Origin: Hyphomicrobiaceae bacterium
GTDB taxonomy: Bacteria; Pseudomonadota; Alphaproteobacteria; Rhizobiales; Hyphomicrobiaceae
Direction: 5' to 3'
Length of the DNA: 64,000 bases
Assembly: GCA_008933705.1 (NCBI GenBank)
Contig: WBUN01000025.1
Span: 1-64,000, forward strand
Of this stretch, positions 25,107 to 33,453 are shown piece by piece; the first letter of the stretch is position 1; the number at the start of each line of letters is the position of its first letter. The notes beneath the pieces are model-generated. The model saw only the letters and a list, made by a program, of their open reading frames with translations, ran no database searches and was not told where the DNA came from. The position numbers were made by a program, and so were the translations under genes.

Positions 25107-25176
25107 ATCTAACCGCCTTGATGGTTTAAGGTTAGAATTCGTCCTGCAACTTGTCAACCAGCATACAGGTTAGAAT
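25107..25176. promoter_or_regulatory. Repeated GGTTAGAAT boxes between araC-type and CGNR genes
   Basis: The 109-base divergent promoter region holds AGGTTAGAAT twice as a direct repeat (25129-25138 and 25167-25176, 38 bp apart) and a related inverted copy ATCTAACC at 25107-25114. The first pair forms an imperfect inverted repeat centred on the AraC-side start. Several copies of one box between two regulator genes suggest a shared operator. Which protein binds is not evident. Confidence 0.5.
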
Positions 25177-25210
25177 CTGAAACGGCGAATTCGGATAAGG
25201 CAGCTCAGCG

Positions 25211-25810
25211 ATGCTGATCAGCGGGTATCGTGACGATCTGTGTCTTGACTACGCCAATACGTTGTCGTGGCGGGGACGAGCAGAGCCGGCCGAGAAGCTG
25301 CACAGTCTCGACGACCTTCTCGATTGGGCGAGAACGTCCGGGAGCGTAGGTGCAGGGGCCGCGCGCAACGCTTCCATTTGGTCTCGCGCCCGTTCGAAGA
25401 AGGTCGAAGAGCTCTTCGCTGAGGCGATTGCGCTGCGAGAGGCAATCTTCCGTATATTCAGTGCCATGGCCGCCGGGCAGGGCGCCCGGGACCGGGACCT
25501 TGCTGTGCTGACAAGGAGCCTGGCGGAAGCACCGGCGCGCAACTGGCTCGTGCGCTCCGGCAATCGCTTCGCGTGGCGCATCGGGCAGCATCGGCCGCGC
25601 ATGCCGGATCTGCTGGCGCCGGTTCTGTGGTCAGCCGGTGATCTTCTGATCGCTGGCGAGCACCGGCTTGTTCGCCAATGCGCCAACTCTGAATGCCTGT
25701 GGTTGTTCGTCGATCGGAGCAAGAACGCGACGCGGCGCTGGTGCGACATGGCTGCGTGCGGGAATAGGGCCAAGGCGCAGCGTCACTATCAGAAGATCAG
25801 ACAGGATTGA
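25211..25810 (+). CDS. ABATE-domain protein with CGNR zinc finger
   Basis: Stress-linked putative transcription factor (199 aa). The N-terminal ABATE domain (DDLCLDYANTLSWRGR at 8-23, a helical ligand-binding unit) is followed by the C-terminal CGNR zinc finger: CANSEC, then about 20 residues, RWCDMAACGNRAKAQRHY, giving the four zinc cysteines and the Cys-Gly-Asn-Arg motif. Proteins of this build are predicted to bind DNA through the finger. It is divergent from the AraC gene over a repeat-rich promoter and stands alone downstream, so it may control itself and its neighbours. Confidence 0.9.
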   Translation: MLISGYRDDLCLDYANTLSWRGRAEPAEKLHSLDDLLDWARTSGSVGAGAARNASIWSRARSKKVEELFAEAIALREAIFRIFSAMAAGQGARDRDLAVLTRSLAEAPARNWLVRSGNRFAWRIGQHRPRMPDLLAPVLWSAGDLLIAGEHRLVRQCANSECLWLFVDRSKNATRRWCDMAACGNRAKAQRHYQKIRQD

Positions 25811-25944
25811 GCTGTGTCTCCGTCGGCAGGGCGTGCCCGACCCTGTTTCGCCTCTGGCATACGATATGCGATGCCCAGGCCCGTGTGGCGCGTGAGCGCT
25901 GGTGCTGTTCAGGAATGGAACACTTGCATCAGGGAGAGAAGGCA

Positions 25945-26154
25945 ATGGCAAAGACCTTGGAGCAGATACTGACGGAAAAGTTGGCTCAAAAGGAGCTCGA
26001 GATCGCAAGGCTCGTCTCGCGCAATGAGGAGCTTGCCGAGCAGCTGGAGGCGACCGACAGCGAGATCAGGGGCTTGCGCGCGAGGCAGGTGCAGGAGGCG
26101 CTCCGCATCGACGGCGAAGGCGACGAGGAGAACGGCGCAGCGTGGCGGCACTGA
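25945..26154 (+). CDS. Small coiled-coil protein
   Basis: A 69-aa protein that begins MAKTLEQILTEKLAQKELEI and continues as an uninterrupted charged helix with heptad spacing to about residue 52, ending in an acidic tail. I do not recognise a family. A purine-rich ribosome binding site (GGGAGAGAAGG) directly precedes ATG 25945, which supports expression; the longer frame from 25807 overlaps the end of the CGNR gene and looks non-coding. It lies 134 bases after the CGNR gene. Confidence 0.6.
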   Translation: MAKTLEQILTEKLAQKELEIARLVSRNEELAEQLEATDSEIRGLRARQVQEALRIDGEGDEENGAAWRH

Positions 26155-26405
26155 GCTGCCAGCCCTCTCATTCGGCTTGCGGCGCCCGTGCCGGGTGTCT
26201 GGAATGGTTTGTGTTATCAATATGTTAGAGCCAATTGGGGCACCTGAGCCATTCCGCGAAATTCTGCGATGCTCTGTGAGCCGAGGACCACGGGCTGATC
26301 ATTGAGTCGCCCCCCTCGGCGTCGGCACAGTCGGCTCATCTTGCATGCGGTATGGCGGATCCGCCTCGGCGCACCCCATGAAGCACCTCCGCGGCCATGC
26401 TGGCC

Positions 26406-26421
26406 TTTGACAACCGTCAAA
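26406..26421. promoter_or_regulatory. FixK/FNR-like box upstream of the universal stress protein gene
   Basis: The perfect inverted repeat TTTGACAACCGTCAAA contains TTGA-N6-TCAA, which fits the relaxed FixK2/FNR consensus used in Hyphomicrobiales for low-oxygen control. It ends 65 bases before the start of the tandem universal stress protein gene, a usual spacing for a class II activator site near -41. The rest of the 331-base gap (26155-26485) shows no gene or RNA that I recognise. Confidence 0.55.
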
Positions 26422-26485
26422 GTGGCGGCGATGGCGTCCTGCCAACGTGGGGCGATTTTCCACGCTGACAAGGGAGGCACGCCGC

Positions 26486-27319
26486 ATGCCCTTCAAGACC
26501 ATCCTGGTGCATGTCAATCGCGCGCGCAGATGCCAGGCTGTGCTGGAACCTGCGCTCGATCTCGCTCGACGCCACCTTGCGCACGTGGTTGGCATCTACG
26601 TTCGCCCCGGCATTCAAGCCACACTGGCCGCCGATACTCTGTTCAAGGCGAACGCGCTGGGTGCCGAGGTTGCCGCCGAGCAGCAGGAGGCGGAGGAGAT
26701 AGCCGCAACATTCGCCCGCATGACGGCGAACCAGCCTTTCACGGCCGAATGGCGCGCGATCGAGGCACCGCATTCCGATCTGGCCGCGGCCGTGCTGGAG
26801 CATGCCTATGCGGCGGATATCGTCGTTAGCAGTCAGGGCGATCCGGATTGGGATCGCTCGCCGATATTGGATTTTCCCGAGCGGCTCATGATCGAGAGTG
26901 GAAGGCCGGTCCTCGTCGTGCCGTACGTTGGAAACTATCGGGAGATCGGCAAGAATGTCGTCATTGCGTGGAAGACCGGGCGCGAGGCCGCCCGAGCGGT
27001 CTTCGATGCTCTCCCGATCCTGGAGGCGGCGCGCGCGGTGCATATCCTCCAGATCGTGGAGGGCCGGGACGAGCTTCCCAAGGCCGAGCCGGCGATTGCA
27101 GCAGCTCTTATTCGCCACGGGTTGAAGCTCGACGTGCGGAGCTACCAGGCGATCGATATCGACGTCGGCGACGAGCTTCTGTCACGCCTCGCCGATCTGG
27201 GTGCAGACCTGCTGGTGATGGGCGCCTACGGGCACTCGCGTCTGCGTGAATACGTGTTCGGGGGAGCGACCCGCCATCTGTCACGCCACATGACGGTGCC
27301 GACCCTGTTTTCCCACTAA
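26486..27319 (+). CDS. Tandem universal stress protein
   Basis: Cytosolic protein of 277 aa with two UspA folds in tandem (about 1-147 and 150-277). The first begins MPFKTILVHVNRARRCQAVL; the second begins NVVIAWKTGREAARAVFDAL and ends with the nucleotide-binding signature LLVMGAYGHSRLREYVFGGATRHL (Gly-x2-Gly-x9-Gly-Ser/Thr). Only the second half keeps the full ATP motif; the first has SSQGDPDWDRSP in its place. GGGAGG upstream and domain alignment fix ATG 26486. A FixK/FNR-like box lies upstream, so induction at low oxygen is plausible. Confidence 0.92.
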   Translation: MPFKTILVHVNRARRCQAVLEPALDLARRHLAHVVGIYVRPGIQATLAADTLFKANALGAEVAAEQQEAEEIAATFARMTANQPFTAEWRAIEAPHSDLAAAVLEHAYAADIVVSSQGDPDWDRSPILDFPERLMIESGRPVLVVPYVGNYREIGKNVVIAWKTGREAARAVFDALPILEAARAVHILQIVEGRDELPKAEPAIAAALIRHGLKLDVRSYQAIDIDVGDELLSRLADLGADLLVMGAYGHSRLREYVFGGATRHLSRHMTVPTLFSH

Positions 27320-27378
27320 CCGGCTAGGCGGGCGGATTCTTCGCAATCGTCGGCACCGGAGTGTCGCCAACCCTTTTC

Positions 27379-28557
27379 TCACTGCCACGGTGAGAAGAGG
27401 GTCGTGCTTGCCGCTTCGTCGGTGCTGCGGGGTCTCCGCGCGGCCTTCTTCGGCCGTTGCTCTCTTGGTGCGCGCTCACGTGCCTGCCTGATCGCGCGCT
27501 GTTCTGAAGACGCAACGCCTCCCTGCTCGAGACGCGAAGGAAGCGTAGGGGTTGCTTTGGGCTCCGGCGTTGCCTTTGCATCGCGCACAAGGGCCTGAGG
27601 CGGGCTCAACTCGACCATGGGTGTGGGCTGCTCTGCCTGCTGCGGTCCTTCGCTCATGATGCGCCCGGCTGTCTCGATGTTGCCCCGCCCTTCGCTTGCC
27701 AGGAGCTCCATCCTTTCATCCACGGCACGAGGTTGCGCTGGAAGGCCCAGATTCTCGGCCGCCGCTCCATTCTCAAGATCTGAAATTCCGGGCGTCCATG
27801 TCGATTGGCGACGCCCGTCTACGGCATCGCGCCCCAGCTGCCCCGTTCCGGCCGGCGCCAAGATGCCGTCGTTTGTGCCGTCATTGATTTCCCTTTCCAG
27901 GGCCTGCACGTTGAAAGGGAACGCGGGCCCGATCCTGCCCTGCTTGGAGTCACCTTCAGGCGGTGGACCTGCGGCAGCGAGCGAGAATGCCTTCTCGGTG
28001 GCCTGGTGCAGGCCACCCAGGAACCCGAAAGTGGCGAGCGCATTGGCAAGAAGGCCAAAGGCCAATGCCGACCGTCTGCCTGCGGTTTGCAGCCGTCCTG
28101 TCTGCGAGGCGGAGGTGGAGGACCGCCTGGAAGGGGAAGCCCGCCTTCGAGGGTCATAGGTCCCGAAATTCCAGATGTGACCCTCCGGGTCCCGGCAGCA
28201 ATAGCCGCGTCCGCTCCCGTTCTCGCCCGCGACGTCCAGAACAATTTCCGCACCAGCGTCCTTGGCTCTCGCCAGGTGGACGTCGGCATCCTCAACGATC
28301 AGATAGCAGAGTTGGGTCTCAAGACCGCCGGCCTGGTCGGGTTGCACCATCACGCTGTCGATGGCGCTTTCCTGAATTGGCCCCAGCATGATCAGGCTGG
28401 CGCCGAAGCTCAGCTCCGCGTAGCAGACGGCACCGTCATCGCCCCTTACGACGTAGCTTGATTCGAAGCCGAACGCCCGACACAGCCACTCAAGCGCGGC
28501 ATCGGGGTCGCGGTATCGCAAGGTCGGAATTATGAAACCGCCAACATTGGCTGGCAT
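27379..28557 (-). CDS. VOC-domain protein with membrane helix and long disordered tail
   Basis: Three-part protein (392 aa from ATG 28557). Residues 1-140 form one VOC domain (FIIPTLRYRDPDAALEWLCR, with CCRDPEGHIWNFGTYDP at its end). Near residue 165-185 a hydrophobic segment (SALAFGLLANALATFGFLGG) follows a basic, Ser-rich linker. The remaining about 200 residues are Pro, Ala, Glu and Arg rich, without predicted fold, and end in a strongly basic region. A VOC enzyme anchored in the membrane with a long disordered extension is unusual; the tail has no repeats I recognise. GGAAG precedes ATG 28557; ATG 28587 and ATG 28635 are longer options. Confidence 0.7.
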   Translation of the reverse strand: MPANVGGFIIPTLRYRDPDAALEWLCRAFGFESSYVVRGDDGAVCYAELSFGASLIMLGPIQESAIDSVMVQPDQAGGLETQLCYLIVEDADVHLARAKDAGAEIVLDVAGENGSGRGYCCRDPEGHIWNFGTYDPRRRASPSRRSSTSASQTGRLQTAGRRSALAFGLLANALATFGFLGGLHQATEKAFSLAAAGPPPEGDSKQGRIGPAFPFNVQALEREINDGTNDGILAPAGTGQLGRDAVDGRRQSTWTPGISDLENGAAAENLGLPAQPRAVDERMELLASEGRGNIETAGRIMSEGPQQAEQPTPMVELSPPQALVRDAKATPEPKATPTLPSRLEQGGVASSEQRAIRQARERAPREQRPKKAARRPRSTDEAASTTLFSPWQ

Positions 28558-29128
28558 TTGGCCCACTTCCGTCGCAATAGAGCCCATCTGGCGGGCGCAC
28601 AGTCGATCATGTCGGTTCCCGCTGACGCTGAGCACCCGTCGGAAACGCGTCAGTGGGGCTTCTGATTTGCCGCGCGCACCTGACTGGTGGGCAAGTGAGC
28701 TCAGCGTTCGCTATCTGCTAGAATCATGTTTCCAAGTTGTACTGTGCACTGGGAGAACATTTGGTTAACGAGGCTTAATGGGCAGCCATCAATCGCCCCG
28801 CAGCCGGTGCGGACCTGATCAGTCTCGGTAAGGGGCAGGACCCAGCACCGTCGAACTCGTACCTCTCACAAGTATGATCGTCCGCCTCGGTCGGCGCCTT
28901 GCGAGGCGAAGCGGCAGCATGGCTTCCTCGGCATCGAGAAGCAGGCTGTCGGCACGGTCGCCCGATTCATACCGGACAACGCCAAGTGAACCTCATTGAT
29001 CAGTGCAGCCGGAACTGCGCCACCTTGGCTATGCAGCGCAAGCATCTCATTTCTGTCCGAATGCGCGTCGAAGATTCCTGCACGCAGTGATTCGCAGAAT
29101 AGCGAACAGCCGAGGGATGATTCGCGAC
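28558..29128. other. 571-base region with no supported gene
   Basis: Divergent promoter space for the VOC fusion and the next small gene, but longer than usual. A short open stretch ending at 28989 (peptide end GFLGIEKQAVGTVARFIP and a few more residues) has no credible start and no family I know, and could be a gene remnant. No RNA gene or inverted repeat of note is seen. Confidence 0.4.
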
Positions 29129-29515
29129 ATGTCGAAGATGGTCCAGCTTGTCGATGAGATGGCCGCGCGGCTCAAGCAGATTGCTGAAGCCGAACAGACT
29201 CTGGTGCGCGCGCTCGGCGAAGCGCTCAATCGCGTGGACCATAAGCTCCTGGAGGATGTGCGCGGCATAGCCACGGAGCACGAGTCCCGGCGCCGCACGA
29301 TCCTTCACGAGCTGCAGAGCTTGGCGAACCGCATTGGTGCGTTCCCGGTCCCGCACGAGACCGTCACCAGTGTGGACTATGCAGCCACTGTGCCGCATCT
29401 GGCGCCTGCCAATGCCAACGAGCCGTCCTTTGGTGCCGGAGACTGGCGGCAGGCCGCGAGCAACATCGAGGATGAGCTCGATCTGTTCTGCAGGAAGCGC
29501 GCGGTGTCGAATTGA
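29129..29515 (+). CDS. Small coiled-coil protein of unknown function
   Basis: Hypothetical protein of 128 aa. The first 70 residues are helical with heptad-like spacing (MVQLVDEMAARLKQIAEAEQ, then HKLLEDVRGIATEHESRRRT); the rest is less regular and ends in an acidic helix. No signal peptide or known domain is apparent. ATG 29129 lies 12 bases after GAGGG; ATG 29117 and ATG 29138 are alternatives, and the frame upstream of these looks non-coding. It ends 17 bases from the tRNA gene on the other strand. Confidence 0.55.
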   Translation: MSKMVQLVDEMAARLKQIAEAEQTLVRALGEALNRVDHKLLEDVRGIATEHESRRRTILHELQSLANRIGAFPVPHETVTSVDYAATVPHLAPANANEPSFGAGDWRQAASNIEDELDLFCRKRAVSN

Positions 29516-29532
29516 GCGAAATCGGGGGGTGC

Positions 29533-29608
29533 TGGTGCCCAGGGGCGGAATCGAACCACCGACACCGTGATTTTCAGTCACGTGCTCTACCAACTGAGCT
29601 ACCTGGGC
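29533..29608 (-). tRNA. tRNA-Phe (GAA)
   Basis: A complete 76-base cloverleaf read on the minus strand: acceptor GCCCAGG/CCTGGGC, D-arm GCTC/GAGC, anticodon stem CGTGA/TCACG around the loop CTGAAAA, T-arm GGTGG-TTCGATT-CCGCC, discriminator A and an encoded CCA. The anticodon is GAA, so it reads phenylalanine codons UUU and UUC. It lies alone between a small gene and trmD, with no sign of an integrated element at its 3' end within this window. Confidence 0.97.
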
Positions 29609-29728
29609 AGCCCATGCGTGCCCACGTCAGGGCGCGCAAGGCGGCGTTGTTATAGGGGCTGGGGCTAGGCCTGTCCAGTATGCGCGCCGTGTGGCCGGAG
29701 CGGTGCCGTGCGAGGCGGGCCATGGCGC

Positions 29729-30472
29729 CTATCCAGGCTTCTTCGGGCGTCGTGCCCAGATGTCGGGGCGGCGCTCGCGCGTGATGCGCTCGGACTCGGC
29801 CCGCCGCCACGCCGCGATGCGTGCATGATCACCTGAGAGCAGGATTTCGGGAATCGTGCGTCCCTCCCACTCGCGCGGGCGGGTGTATTGGGGATACTCG
29901 AGCAGGCCATCCTCGAAGCTCTCCTCGTCGAGCGAGGCGATCTGCCCGATGACGCCGGGCAGAAGCCGCACCACGGCCTCGATCACGACCATCGCGGCCA
30001 CTTCGCCTCCGGCAAGGACGTAGTCGCCGATCGAGATCTCGCGCAAGCCACGTGCTTCGATGACACGCTGATCGATGCCCTCGAAGCGGCCGGCCAGAAG
30101 AAGCACGCCGGGTCCGTCGGCCAGGGTCCGGGCGGTCGCCTGCGTGAGAGGCTCGCCGCGCGGCGAGAGATAGATTGCAGGCGCTTCCGGATTGCCTGCC
30201 CGCGCCGCATCGATGGCTGCGCCGAGCACATCCGGGCGCATGACCATCCCGGCGCCGCCGCCGGCCGGCGTATCGTCTACCGTCCTGTGTCGGCCGATGC
30301 CGAAGTCGCGAATGAACACCGTCTCGAGCGACCACAGGCCGGCCCTGAGCGCGTCTCCGGCAAGGGAAGCGCTGAGCGGGCCTGGAAACAGCTCCGGAAA
30401 CAGGGTGAGCACGGTCGCGCGCCACGGTGCCCGCGCGGGCGGAGGAGCCGGAAATTGGTCAGGGGCAGGCAT
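29729..30472 (-). CDS. trmD: tRNA (guanine-N1)-methyltransferase TrmD
   Basis: Methylates G37 next to the anticodon of tRNAs with G36, preventing +1 frameshifts; essential in most bacteria. The 247-aa SPOUT protein shows the trefoil-knot motifs: [26 protein letters not shown] and [20 protein letters not shown], all with the S-adenosylmethionine-binding residues. It stands apart from rpsP, rimM and rplS, its usual partners, at least within this window. It lies 120 bases from the tRNA-Phe gene on the same strand. Confidence 0.96.
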   Translation of the reverse strand: MPAPDQFPAPPPARAPWRATVLTLFPELFPGPLSASLAGDALRAGLWSLETVFIRDFGIGRHRTVDDTPAGGGAGMVMRPDVLGAAIDAARAGNPEAPAIYLSPRGEPLTQATARTLADGPGVLLLAGRFEGIDQRVIEARGLREISIGDYVLAGGEVAAMVVIEAVVRLLPGVIGQIASLDEESFEDGLLEYPQYTRPREWEGRTIPEILLSGDHARIAAWRRAESERITRERRPDIWARRPKKPG

Positions 30473-30584
30473 GCTGCGGCTCGGACGGGTGTTGGGACTC
30501 CACCCTCTGTCCCACGGCCGGGCGGCGCCGGCAAGCTGCGCCGTCGTTGACAGCCGTCGCGACAGAGCCGGCCCGCGCGGGCGC

Positions 30585-30878
30585 CTATGCGCTGCCCTCC
30601 ACCACCACGATATCTATCACGCCTGCACCCTGCCGCAGTGCCCGTGCGGCAGCGTATTCCGGCGAATGGGCGTAGGCCCGTGCGGCATCGAAGCTGGCGA
30701 ATTCGATCACGACGTTGCGGGCTCGGCCCTCGCCTTCCGTGACCTCGGTGCGGCCGCCGCGGACGATGGGCATGCCGCCGTACTTCTTCATGGCCTCGCC
30801 GGCCTTGGCGGCATACTCGCTCCAGGCCATCGGGTTGGTCACTATGGCGCGGGCGATCACGTAGCCTTTGGGCATCAA
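30585..30878 (-). CDS. DUF1330 family protein
   Basis: A dimeric ferredoxin-like (alpha-beta barrel) protein of 97 aa, matching DUF1330: [20 protein letters not shown] at the start, [20 protein letters not shown] in the middle, and [18 protein letters not shown] near the end. The function of the family is not known; the fold is shared with small oxygenases. Its start overlaps the end of pyrF by four bases (ATGA), so it is the second gene of a pyrF operon. Confidence 0.88.
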   Translation of the reverse strand: MMPKGYVIARAIVTNPMAWSEYAAKAGEAMKKYGGMPIVRGGRTEVTEGEGRARNVVIEFASFDAARAYAHSPEYAAARALRQGAGVIDIVVVEGSA

Positions 30879-31591
30879 GTCCTCCTCGTCATGGCTGTGG
30901 CAATCGATTGCACGAACGTCTCGGCCGCCAGCACCGGATCATTGGCTCCGGTTATGGGTCGTCCGACGACCAGATAGTCCGCCCCGGCTGCAATCGCGCT
31001 GTCGGGCGTCGCCACCCGGGCCTGGTCGCCCGCGGCGCTGCCGGGAAGGCGAATGCCAGGCGTGACGATCGTCATGGCCGGTCCGACGGCTGCACGCACG
31101 CGCTGTGCCTCCTGGCCCGAGGTCACGACGCCATCGCAACCGGCTTCGCGGGCGAGCCTGGCGCGCCGCAGCACGAGATCCTCCGGCGTCGCTGCAATGC
31201 CTTGCTCGGCCAGGTCGCCTGCATCGAGGTTGGTCAACACGGTCACGGCAAGAATCTTCAGGCCAGTGCCGGCCTTGCCCGCAGCAGCAGCCCGCAAAGT
31301 CTTGAGGTCGTGTCCGTGCACCGTCAGGAACATTGCGCCGGTCTCCGCCGCGCTGCGCGTCGCGCGCTCCACCGTGTTGCCGATGTCGAGAAGCTTCATG
31401 TCGAGGAAGACCTGCTTGCCGCTTCGGGCAAGCTCGCGAGCCAGATCGAGGCCGCCGTTCATGACGAGCTCGAGACCGACCTTGTAGAAGTTGACCGCGC
31501 CGCCGAGCCGCTCGATGAGCTCCCGTGCAGCCGGCGCTGTAGGACAGTCGAGAGCGACGATCAGGCGGTCACGCGGCGAGATTGCAGGCAA
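30875..31591 (-). CDS. pyrF: Orotidine 5'-phosphate decarboxylase
   Basis: Last step of de novo UMP synthesis (238 aa TIM barrel). The substrate-binding LIVALDCP strand, the catalytic FLDMKLLDIGNTV motif (Asp-x-Lys-x-x-Asp) and the phosphate-binding VTPGIRLPG and YLVVGRPIT loops are all present, so the enzyme should be active. It belongs to the short bacterial class. It is followed by a translationally coupled DUF1330 gene, and lies between dnaJ and trmD. Confidence 0.97.
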   Translation of the reverse strand: MPAISPRDRLIVALDCPTAPAARELIERLGGAVNFYKVGLELVMNGGLDLARELARSGKQVFLDMKLLDIGNTVERATRSAAETGAMFLTVHGHDLKTLRAAAAGKAGTGLKILAVTVLTNLDAGDLAEQGIAATPEDLVLRRARLAREAGCDGVVTSGQEAQRVRAAVGPAMTIVTPGIRLPGSAAGDQARVATPDSAIAAGADYLVVGRPITGANDPVLAAETFVQSIATAMTRRT

Positions 31592-31609
31592 GGCGCCTCC
31601 TCTTCCAGC

Positions 31610-31990
31610 TCAATCGGATTGCCCCGAGCGGCGGATGCTGGAGGCGAGATCATAGATGTGCTGGCGCCAGCGTGCCATGTGGTTCTCGAAGCGCTCCTGA
31701 GAGGCTGGTACGGCCGCGCCAGCGCGGGCACGGCAGTCATCCAAGGCCTTCACGGTCCATGCCGCGACGGCCTCATCGTCGAGGTTCTTGACGGCAGGGT
31801 CCTCGTTGACGACGGCCTCGGCCTGCTCTTTCAGCCACTTGTCGAAGGCTCCTTCGAGGCAGACCTCGAACGGGCCCTTTTGCCCCAGGTCTATGGCCGC
31901 CGCGGAGCTTGAGCCCTCGACAGCGGCGGTTACGGCGAAGATTGCACCGGCGAGCGCAAGGCGCCGCCAGGTCAGGAACATGACGCTCAT
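31610..31990 (-). CDS. Small secreted protein of unknown function
   Basis: A 126-aa protein with a clear signal peptide (TWRRLALAGAIFAVTAAVEG, cleavage likely after SSSAAA). The mature part is about 100 residues, has two cysteines (VCLEGAF, DDCRARAG) that could form a disulfide, and is mostly helical. I do not recognise the family. ATG 31990 or ATG 31981 gives the natural signal peptide; the upstream frame to 32101 looks non-coding. It lies between dnaJ and pyrF on the same strand, 18 bases from pyrF. Confidence 0.65.
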   Translation of the reverse strand: MSVMFLTWRRLALAGAIFAVTAAVEGSSSAAAIDLGQKGPFEVCLEGAFDKWLKEQAEAVVNEDPAVKNLDDEAVAAWTVKALDDCRARAGAAVPASQERFENHMARWRQHIYDLASSIRRSGQSD

Positions 31991-32157
31991 GATGAACTCA
32001 ACCCCGGGTGAACTGAGAAAGGCCGCTGCTGCTGCACCGGAGATTGGGCGGGCGCGTGGCAACGTCGATGCGGCGAATGGTCGGTGATGCCGACAGATCA
32101 CGAGCTGTCGCCATCTTCGGCGGGTGTGGCGGCCCAGACAAGCGGCAGACAGTGCCG

Positions 32158-33297
32158 TCAGTTGGGCTTGCCTTCGAAGAATTCCTTCACCTTGGCGAAG
32201 AAGCCTGAAGAGTGCGGTGACGTTTCCTTGTTGCTTTCGCGCTCGAAGCTCTCCAGGAGCTCGCGCTGGCGGGCCGTGAGATTCTTGGGTGTCTCCACCT
32301 CGACCTGGATGTACATGTCGCCCGTCACTTTCGAACGCAGCACCGGCATGCCCTTGCCCTTGAGGCGGAACTGCTTGCCGGTCTCGGTACCTTCCGGAAC
32401 CCTCACGCGCGTCTTGCCGCCGTCTACAGTCGGCACGTCGATATGTCCGCCAAGTGCGGCCGTCGTCATCGAGATCGGAACGCGACAGAAGATATCGGCT
32501 CCGTCCCGCTGGAAGAATTCGTGCAGCTTCAGCGAGAGGAAGATGTACAGATCACCCGCCGGCCCCCCGCGCAGGCCGGCCTCGCCTTCGCCCGCAAGCC
32601 TGATGCGCGTGCCATCCTCAACGCCCGCCGGAATGTTGACCGACAGCGTGCGTTCCTTGACGACGCGCCCCGACCCACTGCAGATCGTACATGGATCGCT
32701 GATGGTCTCGCCGCGGCCCTGGCAAGAAGGACACGTGCGTTCGATGGTGAAGAAGCCTTGGCTTGCCCGCACCTTGCCGGCGCCACTGCACGTCGCGCAA
32801 GCGCTTGGTTGCGTTCCCGCCTTGGCGCCAGAGCCGTTGCAGCCCTCACAAACGACGCTGGTCGGAACTCGGATCTGCGCCGTCTTGCCTTCGTAGGCCT
32901 CGGGCAGCGTCACTTCCATGTTGTAGCGCAAGTCGGCGCCGCGCTCGCGGGTCGAGCGGCTGCGGCTGCCGCGCCGGCCGCCCATGAACTCGCCGAAAAG
33001 ATCGTCGAAGATATCCGACATCGAGGAGGCGAAATCCGGCCCGAAGCCATGGCTGCCGCCGCGCCCGCTGCCGTCGAAGGCGGCATGGCCGAACTGATCG
33101 TACGCCGCTCGCTTCTGCGGGTCCTTCAAGGCCTCATAGGCCTCGTTCAGCTCCTTGAACTTGTGCTCGGCGCTCTTGTCGCCGGAGTTGCGATCCGGAT
33201 GGCAGTCCTTGGCGAGCCGGCGGAATGCCGACTTGATGTCCTGCTCGCTTGCTCCCCTGGAAAGTCCAAGTACCTCGTAATAGTCGCGTTTGGCCAT
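32158..33297 (-). CDS. dnaJ: Chaperone protein DnaJ
   Basis: Hsp40 co-chaperone that delivers clients to DnaK and stimulates its ATPase (379 aa). The J-domain holds HPD at residues 33-35, followed by a Gly/Phe-rich linker and four CxxCxGxG zinc-binding repeats ([32 protein letters not shown]), then the C-terminal substrate domains. ATG 33297 gives the standard [11 protein letters not shown] start. It is downstream of dnaK on the same strand with a 156-base gap, the usual alphaproteobacterial order. Confidence 0.98.
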   Translation of the reverse strand: MAKRDYYEVLGLSRGASEQDIKSAFRRLAKDCHPDRNSGDKSAEHKFKELNEAYEALKDPQKRAAYDQFGHAAFDGSGRGGSHGFGPDFASSMSDIFDDLFGEFMGGRRGSRSRSTRERGADLRYNMEVTLPEAYEGKTAQIRVPTSVVCEGCNGSGAKAGTQPSACATCSGAGKVRASQGFFTIERTCPSCQGRGETISDPCTICSGSGRVVKERTLSVNIPAGVEDGTRIRLAGEGEAGLRGGPAGDLYIFLSLKLHEFFQRDGADIFCRVPISMTTAALGGHIDVPTVDGGKTRVRVPEGTETGKQFRLKGKGMPVLRSKVTGDMYIQVEVETPKNLTARQRELLESFERESNKETSPHSSGFFAKVKEFFEGKPN

Positions 33298-33453
33298 GAG
33301 CCGGACGTCCACTTTGTCATTCGCCGAGCCGCGGGGCGGCCCCAATTGGTCCCGCGGACGTAGTGAGCCCTCGCCCTACCGGGGCATCCGCGCTTTGCGT
33401 CGGTTAGCCGGTTGAACGAGGGCCTGCATCCGTGTCGTTCCTCGATCGAGAGA

